From Bacteroidota bacterium (GTDB lineage: Bacteria; Bacteroidota; Bacteroidia; NS11-12g; UBA955): 5,300 bases of DNA. The DNA lies in contig CANHGC010000135.1 of assembly GCA_947460045.1 (NCBI GenBank), forward strand, positions 1 to 5,300, read 5' to 3'. Made by a program: the position numbers and the translations under genes. Positions within the stretch are counted from its first letter, which is position 1; every line of letters begins with the position of its first letter. Positions 1-5,300 of this stretch are shown here, in pieces. The notes beneath the pieces were generated by a model. The model was not told the origin of the DNA and made no database searches. It saw only the letters and a list, made by a program, of their open reading frames with translations.

Positions 1-13
1 ATGATACACTAAC

Positions 14-1882
14 ATGGAATTGTTACTTCACACGTTTTTATTGATCCCTGTTTTGGGTTTTTTGGGGAGTTTGCTGATCCCAGAAGCAAAAGAGAACGCA
101 ATTTCTAGGTGGACCTTTGGGCTGGTGGGGTTGAATTTGTTGTTGCTCATAGCCTTTGTGGTACTGTGGGTTTGGCAGGGTGCGATGAATATCGATATCA
201 AAGATTGGGTGCTTTATCAATCCAACGGGTACGTGTTTTTTATCGATTTCTTTTTCGATCATGTTACAGCCACCTTCGGCATAGTAGGAGGGGTGTTGAC
301 ATTTTTGATTACTGTTTATTCTCGATATTACTTACACCGTGAAATAGGTTACAAGCGATTCTTTAACACCGTTTGGTTCTTTTATTTGGGCTATAATTTG
401 GTGGTGTTTTCTGGGAATCTGGAAACGCTATTTGTTGGTTGGGAAATCCTTGGTATTTCGTCGTTTTTGCTGATCTCATTTTATCGCGATCGCTATTTGC
501 CTGTGAAAAATGCTGTTCGCGTATTCTCCATTTACCGCATCGGCGATGTGGGGTTGATCATGGCGATGTGGTTGATGCATCACCTATGGCACGAGAACAT
601 CACGTTTTCTCGATTGCTAGATCAAAGTTTGGTCCATGAACACATTGCCAATCATTCGTTGGTGGGTATCGCCATTGCGTTGATGATTATGCTGTCTGCA
701 TATGCCAAATCGGCCCAGTTTCCATTTTCTTCTTGGCTGCCCAGGGCGATGGAAGGGCCAACACCATCGTCGGCCATTTTTTATGGATCCCTGAGCGTGC
801 ATTTGGGCGTGTTTTTGATGTTAAGGACCTATCCATTCCTTGAGTTTCAAATAAGTGTAAGGGTGTTTATGGGTGTTATGGGATTGCTCACAGCGTTTAT
901 TGCCACCAATATTGCCAGGGTGCAGTCTTCTGTAAAAAGTCAAATTGCTTATTCTTCCATTGCGCAAATCGGTCTGATATTTACAGAAATTTCGATGGGA
1001 TGGCTCAATCTAGCGCTTTTTCATTTTACTGGGAATGCCTTTTTACGAACCTACCAGTTGTTGGTATCCCCATCGGTGGTGAGTTATTTGATTAGGGAAC
1101 AACTCTATCAATTTAAACAACAGCCGCACTCTAGAATTCACTGGTTACCAAAAACTTGGATGAATTCACTTTACATCTTGAGCTTGAAGGAATTCAATCT
1201 GGAAAAGCTTAATTTTCATTTGTTTTGGTCGCCTTTGAAAATCGCAGGTAGGTGGTTGGCTTTCTTGAAAGTAAAACACATATTGCTCTTTTTTCTGCCA
1301 GTTGCACTGATTGCATTTGCCGATTTGATCATGCAGAGCGTCTCTGGTTCCAATTTGCCTTCGATATTGTCGCTCCCACTGGCTGCAATGGGATTGGCCA
1401 TGGTGCTGCGCGCATTTGCAGAAAAACACGATGTGTTCCTTTCATGGTGGTTGGTGGTGTTGAATCATTGTTTCATTGCCATCGCCGTTGCCTTTAATGA
1501 ACATTTTACCCTGAAGCACGTGTTCTTATATTTGTCTGGGGTGTTTGTTTTTGCAGTGGTTGGCCATGCGATTTTGCGAAAATTAGAGCGGTCTGAAGGA
1601 AAGATTCACTTAAAGTATTTTCAAGGTATCGTTCATGAGAGGCAGCATTTGGCAATGTTTTTTTTAATCTCAGGTTTGGGATTAACAGGGTTTCCAATAT
1701 CGCCGTCTTTCGTGGGTGAGGATTTGATTTTTAGTCACATCCACGAAAATCAATGGATGCTCGCCTTGTTGGTGGCATTGAGCTACATCGTAGATGGATT
1801 GGCAGTAATTAGGATTTATTCGCGTTTGTTTTTAGGTCCCTCTATTCGAAAAAACAATGAAACTGCCTATCGCTCCTCTTAG
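14..1882 (+). CDS. NuoL-like proton-conducting membrane subunit, probably DabB-like inorganic-carbon transporter subunit
   Basis: This 622-residue, very hydrophobic protein has about 16-17 likely membrane helices. Seen: the core aligns with E. coli NuoL with little offset. FVGWE gives Glu144, the NuoL Glu144 position; AKSAQFP gives Lys232 (NuoL Lys229); MEGPTP at 246-251 is the family signature; VKSQIAYSSIAQIG gives Lys308 (NuoL Lys305). Differences are Tyr257, Asn341 and Arg345 where NuoL has His254, His338 and Lys342. Residues 360-420 form a more polar linker before further helices, and the NuoL-type C-terminal lateral helix is not evident. Known: this superfamily includes complex I subunits, Mrp antiporters and DabB/MpsA, which pairs with DabA (DUF2309) to take up inorganic carbon using the proton gradient. 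Inferred: DabB-like, because the next gene is prfB rather than a nuo gene and the core resembles Bacteroidota proteins of that kind as I remember them. No dabA is visible here; it could lie upstream. ATG at 14 is chosen because it opens directly into the first helix; no Shine-Dalgarno precedes it. The superfamily is sure, the DabB role moderately so. Confidence 0.85.
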   Translation: MELLLHTFLLIPVLGFLGSLLIPEAKENAISRWTFGLVGLNLLLLIAFVVLWVWQGAMNIDIKDWVLYQSNGYVFFIDFFFDHVTATFGIVGGVLTFLITVYSRYYLHREIGYKRFFNTVWFFYLGYNLVVFSGNLETLFVGWEILGISSFLLISFYRDRYLPVKNAVRVFSIYRIGDVGLIMAMWLMHHLWHENITFSRLLDQSLVHEHIANHSLVGIAIALMIMLSAYAKSAQFPFSSWLPRAMEGPTPSSAIFYGSLSVHLGVFLMLRTYPFLEFQISVRVFMGVMGLLTAFIATNIARVQSSVKSQIAYSSIAQIGLIFTEISMGWLNLALFHFTGNAFLRTYQLLVSPSVVSYLIREQLYQFKQQPHSRIHWLPKTWMNSLYILSLKEFNLEKLNFHLFWSPLKIAGRWLAFLKVKHILLFFLPVALIAFADLIMQSVSGSNLPSILSLPLAAMGLAMVLRAFAEKHDVFLSWWLVVLNHCFIAIAVAFNEHFTLKHVFLYLSGVFVFAVVGHAILRKLERSEGKIHLKYFQGIVHERQHLAMFFLISGLGLTGFPISPSFVGEDLIFSHIHENQWMLALLVALSYIVDGLAVIRIYSRLFLGPSIRKNNETAYRSS

Positions 1883-1904
1883 CAGGTTTCCGCTTCATTT
1901 GCCG

Positions 1905-1912
1905 TATCTTTG
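1905..1912 (+). promoter_or_regulatory. Probable Bacteroidota -7 promoter element for prfB
   Basis: TATCTTTG matches the Bacteroidota housekeeping sigma consensus TAnnTTTG exactly. It lies in the 35-base gap between the membrane-protein stop and the prfB start. The expected -33 TTG is not clear at the usual spacing; only TTAG at 1879-1882 sits in about the right place. Transcription would be expected to start a few bases downstream, around 1917-1920, which is at the GTG start of prfB, so the mRNA would be leaderless or nearly so. The motif is seen; its use as a promoter is inferred. Confidence 0.6.
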
Positions 1913-1917
1913 CACCC

Positions 1918-3016
1918 GTGAATACAGAGCAATTTAAAGATTTAAAAGGCCGTGCAGAGGCTTTGAGGAGGTATCTTTGACGTCGATAGGAAACTTGCGG
2001 AAATCGCCGACGAAGAAGAGCAAACCCTAGATCCCAAATTTTGGGATGAGCCGAAAAAGGCAGAGTTGCACTTGAAGAAAATCAAAGACAAAAAAATCTG
2101 GACAGATGCCTATCTGAAAATAACCAGTGCCATAGACGATTTGGATGTGATGGTGGAATTCCAAGAAATGGGAGAAGCCACAGCCGATGAAGTGCATCAA
2201 CAATACCTACAATTGATGCAAATGGTGGAAGACCTTGAATTCAAAAACATGTTGCAAAGTGAAGAAGATCACTTGGGCTGTGTTTTGGAAATCAACGCTG
2301 GTGCTGGCGGTACTGAAAGTTGTGATTGGGCCCAAATGTTGATGCGCATGTACTTGATGTGGGCTGAGAAAAATGGGTTTTCTATCACCGAGTTAGACCG
2401 ACAAGATGGCGATGTGGCTGGTGTGAAAAGTGTATCGCTTGAAATCAAAGGGGATTTTGCGTTTGGATACCTGAAAGGTGAAAACGGTGTACATAGAATG
2501 GTGAGGGTTTCTCCTTTCGATTCAAATGCTCGCCGACATACATCCTTCGTGAGTGTTTACGTTTATCCATTGGTAGATGATACCATCGAAATCGAAATCA
2601 GGCCACAAGACGTTGAACTGCATACGAGTCGTTCAGGTGGAGCCGGCGGACAGAACGTGAACAAGGTAGAAACCAAAGTGCAATTAACACACACACCTAC
2701 AGGTATAGTGGTTGTTTGTCAGGTAGATCGTTCGCAATTGGGTAACCGTGAACGCGCCATGCAAATGTTGAAATCGCGGTTGTATGAACTCGAAATTGCC
2801 AAGAGAAATGCCGCCCGAGCGGAAATCGAAGATGGCAAAATGAAAATTGAGTGGGGTTCTCAAATTCGTAACTACGTGTTTCATCCCTATAAATTGGTGA
2901 AAGACGTGAGAACGGGCGAAGAAACCAGCAACGTAAACAATGTGATGGATGGCGATCTTTGGCCATTTATCAAGAGTTACTTGCTCGCTGCCAGCGGCGG
3001 AGAATTGAAGAAATAG
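1918..3016 (+). CDS. prfB: Peptide chain release factor 2 (RF2), expressed by programmed +1 frameshift
   Basis: RF2 recognises UAA and UGA stop codons in the ribosomal A site and triggers hydrolysis of peptidyl-tRNA. The gene is in two frames. A 20-codon leader starts at GTG 1918 ([20 protein letters not shown]) and ends at TGA 1978-1980; a +1 shift after CTT continues with GAC at 1979 (DVDRKLAEI) to TAG 3014-3016. The joined product is 365 residues, the same length as E. coli RF2. Seen: the stop-codon-recognition tripeptide SPF at 198-200 (RF1 would have PxT), followed by the family block RRHTSF, and the catalytic GGQ at 243-245 within [10 protein letters not shown]. Residue 239, equivalent to E. 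coli position 246, is Ser, as in most bacterial RF2. The N-terminal third is helical and charged, as expected for domain 1. GTG 1918 is chosen because its leader matches RF2 N-termini and no ATG precedes the TGA; calling the start at TTG 2066 would drop 49 residues. Expression should be autoregulated: low RF2 slows termination at the TGA and favours the shift. Confidence 0.97.
1966..1981 (+). promoter_or_regulatory. prfB programmed +1 ribosomal frameshift site
   Basis: The sequence AGGAGGTATCTTTGAC has every part of the E. coli prfB recoding site. There is an internal Shine-Dalgarno element (AGGAGGT at 1966-1972, a seven-base match to the usual anti-Shine-Dalgarno), a three-base TAT codon as spacer, the slippery CTT codon (1975-1977), and the in-frame TGA (1978-1980) followed by C, a weak termination context. 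The upstream frame ends here, and the frame entered by skipping one base is open to the end of RF2, so the shift is required for a full-length product. The mechanism is established for prfB in many bacteria; its operation here is inferred from the conserved elements. Confidence 0.96.
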
Positions 3017-3044
3017 AATCGTTTACCCCTACGGTGAAGGCTGA

Positions 3045-4370
3045 TTATTCGCCTTTCAGAGCCAAGCCATACGTCTCCAAGCAGCGATTTCTGGCAAAAG
3101 CGTGATCAACCATGGGTTTTTGATATTGATGGGTTCCAAATTCTGGGACCCATTTTTTTATGTACTCAAATCGCTTATCAAACTTCTCCATTTGTAAAGT
3201 AGGGTTGAAGACCCTGAAATAGGGTGCCGCATCAACGCCCGATCCCGATGCCCACTGCCATCCACCGTTGTTGCTCGCCAATTCAAAATCCAACAATTTC
3301 TCGGCGAAGTATGCCTCCCCCCATCGCCAATCAATGAGAAGGTGTTTGGTGAGGAAACTGGCCACAATCATTCTAACCCGGTTGTGCATGAAGCCTGTGG
3401 TATTCAACTCCCTCATCCCCGCATCAACAATGGGATATCCGGTTTTTCCCAACTTCCAGCTCTCAAATTCTTGTTCGTTGTTGCGCCACTGAATTTTATC
3501 GTATTGTGGTTTGAACGATTGATGGGTGATTTGCGGGAAGTGCCACAAAATTTGCATGTAAAAATCCCGCCAAATCAGTTCATTCACAAAGGTTTCATTG
3601 AGCGATAAGGCTTTTATCAATTTTTCTCGAATGCTGATGGTGCCAAATCGAAAATGTAAACCGAGTCTGCTGGTGCCACGAACCGAAGGGAAGTTCCTTT
3701 TTTGATCGTATTCTTTGATGAGCGTTTGGGTGATGGTTTTCTCTGGATAGTCAAATTCAAAAGTTTCAAATCCCATCGATGCCAAAGTGGGTAAAGGCAA
3801 ACGTTGTTCCAATGCAACTTGGGCGATGTGATGAATCGCTTCTTCGGAAGTATACTGCACAATGGGGTGTTGGGCAAGATGCAATTTCCATTTTCGGCTG
3901 TATGGCGTGAAAACGGTATACGGTTTCCCATCGTCTTTGGTGACCTCCGATTTCTCAAAAATGCAATGGTCCTTGTAACTCTGGAATGCCATTTGATTCT
4001 CTGCACAAATCGATTCAACTTGATTGTCGCGTTCCATGGCCGATGGCTCATAATCATGGTTACAAACCAATGCGATACCCGGATTTTTCTGCAACTGTTG
4101 CGCCCAAACCTTCACAGGATGGCCATACCAAACCTGCAAATCGCCGCCTGCCTGTTGCAACTGTTCTTTGATGCTGGCAATTTCTTGATGAATGAACTGT
4201 ACTCGCGCATCGCGCTTGTTCTCGAGGCGGTCTAAAATTGTTTGGTCGAAAATGAAGGCGCATTGAATTTGCGCACCCTGCGCTTTTGCCAATTCTAGAG
4301 CCCTCAATAAGCCATGGTTATCGGTTAGTCGTATATCGCGGCGAAACCAGAAGTAAATTATTTTTTGCAT
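3045..4370 (-). CDS. phr: Deoxyribodipyrimidine photolyase, class I cryptochrome/photolyase family
   Basis: The 441-residue product repairs UV-induced cyclobutane pyrimidine dimers in DNA by light-driven electron transfer from reduced FAD. Seen: an N-terminal Rossmann-like antenna domain (about 2-165) opening with FWFRRDIRLTDN, and a C-terminal helical FAD-binding domain (about 230-430). The latter holds TSRLGLHFRFGTIS, NELIWRDFY, KTGYPIVDAGMRELNTTG, MHNRVRMI and NNGGWQWASGSGVDAAPYFR. Counting against the E. coli enzyme, Trp295, Trp348 and Trp371 align with the electron-transfer triad Trp306, Trp359 and Trp382. Glu264 and Trp267 match substrate-contact residues Glu274 and Trp277, and Asn367 matches Asn378 near flavin N5. 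Length is close to the usual 450-480. The ATG overlaps the stop of the upstream epimerase gene (TAATG), so the two are probably cotranscribed; no Shine-Dalgarno is seen, suggesting translation by coupling. The intact triad and active site favour a true CPD photolyase over a signalling cryptochrome. The antenna cofactor cannot be decided by eye. Confidence 0.95.
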   Translation of the reverse strand: MQKIIYFWFRRDIRLTDNHGLLRALELAKAQGAQIQCAFIFDQTILDRLENKRDARVQFIHQEIASIKEQLQQAGGDLQVWYGHPVKVWAQQLQKNPGIALVCNHDYEPSAMERDNQVESICAENQMAFQSYKDHCIFEKSEVTKDDGKPYTVFTPYSRKWKLHLAQHPIVQYTSEEAIHHIAQVALEQRLPLPTLASMGFETFEFDYPEKTITQTLIKEYDQKRNFPSVRGTSRLGLHFRFGTISIREKLIKALSLNETFVNELIWRDFYMQILWHFPQITHQSFKPQYDKIQWRNNEQEFESWKLGKTGYPIVDAGMRELNTTGFMHNRVRMIVASFLTKHLLIDWRWGEAYFAEKLLDFELASNNGGWQWASGSGVDAAPYFRVFNPTLQMEKFDKRFEYIKKWVPEFGTHQYQKPMVDHAFARNRCLETYGLALKGE

Positions 4371-5300
4371 TAGACTTTGGGGTGAGATTGTAGTTGCTGC
4401 AATGCACTTTTAATGTTTGGATATTGGTAACAAAAACCTTGGTCCAATGTTTTGCTGGTAGTCACTTTTTGATTGGTTAAAGCGATGGCGGAGCGCTCGC
4501 CCCATGCCAAACGCATCAGCCAGGCCGGGACGATGGGTCGCAGTTGAATGTTCAGTTTTCGAATCAAGCGGTTGAAGCCCTTGGCGATCCACCATTGCAA
4601 TTTCCATCCTGCTAAATACCATGGCAAATGCAGTGAAGGATGGATTTCATAAGCTTTTCCAAATTCGCCTTGAGTACAAGGGTTGGGCGATACACCGTTG
4701 TAAATGCCCGGCGATAATTTTTGCTCTGCCAATGCGATGTACAAATTGCACAAATCATGGATGTGTATCCAACTCCACATGTTTTCATGGCTACCCACAG
4801 AGCCAACCATTCCGCTAAGCAAGAATTGAGACTGTGCGGCCTTTACGATCTTACTTTTGTTTGATAACACCAATCCAGTTCTCACGATGCTCACATCGAA
4901 TGGCAGTGGAAAGGGTCGGGTAAGACTTTTTTCCCAGGCCACGCATACTTGGGCCAAGAAAGCATCGCCCATGGCATGGTCTTCGTTGAGCTCAACATTT
5001 AAGGATTCGGGGTAATAACCTATGCCACTGGCGGAAATGACCTGTTTGGGTGGATTTTCACAGATCAAACAAGCATCAATCAGCGCGGAAGTGCCCTCGG
5101 TTCTGCTATTTAAAATTTCACCTTTGTATCGCTTCGTCCATGGTTTGGCAACGTTGGCCCCAGCCAAATGAATTACGGTATCGGCACCGTTTAAGATCTC
5201 CGGATTCGACCAAAAAATATTTTTTTTCGATGTTAAATCTTTTTTATCACTTTGATTGTTACTCTGCAATCGGCGTAGGTGTGACACAACGTGACCTTTA
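4370..5300 (-). CDS. TIGR01777-family NAD(P)-dependent epimerase (YfcH/SDR39U1-like), 5' end outside the window
   Basis: 309 codons are visible and the frame stays open to the window edge. Family members are atypical extended short-chain dehydrogenases of about 300 residues; the substrate is unknown. Seen, numbered from the first complete codon: VIHLAGANV with HLAG at 44-47 (second strand motif of the nucleotide-binding fold), NSRTEGT around 64-70, SASGIGYYP at 89-97 (usually ending YYG), WSWIHIHDL at 175-183, GIYNGVSPNP at 198-207, and a C-terminal DUF1731-type segment with LMRLAWGE at 261-268 and a closing YPNIKSAL. The N-terminal Gly-rich loop (GxTGxIG) is missing because it lies beyond position 5300. 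The GTG at 5285-5287 is not the start: the codons before it read KGHV, giving KGHVVSHLRR, the expected strand just after the first helix. About 20-25 residues are therefore absent. The stop overlaps the photolyase ATG by one base, implying an operon and possibly a shared stress or light role, which is inference only. Confidence 0.9.
   Translation of the reverse strand, partial: KGHVVSHLRRLQSNNQSDKKDLTSKKNIFWSNPEILNGADTVIHLAGANVAKPWTKRYKGEILNSRTEGTSALIDACLICENPPKQVISASGIGYYPESLNVELNEDHAMGDAFLAQVCVAWEKSLTRPFPLPFDVSIVRTGLVLSNKSKIVKAAQSQFLLSGMVGSVGSHENMWSWIHIHDLCNLYIALAEQKLSPGIYNGVSPNPCTQGEFGKAYEIHPSLHLPWYLAGWKLQWWIAKGFNRLIRKLNIQLRPIVPAWLMRLAWGERSAIALTNQKVTTSKTLDQGFCYQYPNIKSALQQLQSHPKV

Noticed and set aside
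1..12. Possible last codons of an upstream gene (a frame ending in TAA at 10-12, one base before the ATG at 14).
   Set aside because: Twelve bases cannot identify a gene; it is suggestive of tight operon spacing but not supportable as a feature.
286..293. AGGAGGGG inside the membrane-protein gene as a ribosome binding site or second recoding site.
   Set aside because: It simply encodes part of the Gly-Gly stretch in a membrane helix; the frame is uninterrupted and no gene starts downstream of it.
2066..3016. prfB body read as a stand-alone CDS from TTG 2066.
   Set aside because: The same frame encodes conserved RF2 sequence back to 1979 and joins the leader through the frameshift site; 2066 is an internal Leu codon.
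3036..3057. Hairpin at the prfB/photolyase junction as a bidirectional terminator.
   Set aside because: The stem is about five base pairs with a nine-base loop, overlaps the photolyase stop, and lacks a T-tract on either side.
3617..4235. Two overlapping open frames of about 145 codons inside the photolyase gene (minus strand 3617-4057 and plus strand 3804-4235).
   Set aside because: Both lie wholly within a well-supported photolyase CDS, show no recognisable motifs and look like out-of-frame shadows.
5285..5287. GTG as the start codon of the epimerase gene.
   Set aside because: Upstream codons continue the family sequence (KGHV before VSHLRR) and the Gly-rich nucleotide-binding loop has not yet been reached, so the gene starts outside the window.

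Overview
The window reads as ordinary chromosomal DNA from a member of the Bacteroidota. Three things point there. A match to the Bacteroidota -7 promoter element (TAnnTTTG) lies just before prfB. None of the three start codons visible in the window has a Shine-Dalgarno sequence in front of it. The NuoL-like protein carries sequence blocks I associate with Bacteroidota homologues. Base composition is moderate and coding density is very high. No RNA gene, insertion sequence, CRISPR array or long repeat was seen, and no stretch over 300 bases lacks a gene.

Layout: (1) 14-1882 (+) encodes a polytopic membrane protein of the NuoL/Mrp proton-channel superfamily. It is most likely a DabB-like subunit of an inorganic-carbon transporter rather than a respiratory complex I subunit. 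(2) 1918-3016 (+) is prfB, peptide chain release factor 2. Its reading frame is split by the classic autoregulatory +1 frameshift site (in-frame TGA at 1978-1980), so a simple ORF caller misses the first 49 codons. (3) 3045-4370 (-) is a class I DNA photolyase. (4) 4370-5300 (-) is a TIGR01777-type atypical SDR epimerase whose 5' end lies beyond the window.

The two plus-strand genes are functionally unrelated and prfB has its own promoter signal. The two minus-strand genes overlap by one base (TAATG) and form a probable operon, epimerase first, photolyase second, converging on prfB with 28 bases between stop codons. I found no undescribed system. The points most worth a second look are the recoding site, the near-leaderless GTG start of prfB, and the altered channel residues of the NuoL-like protein.
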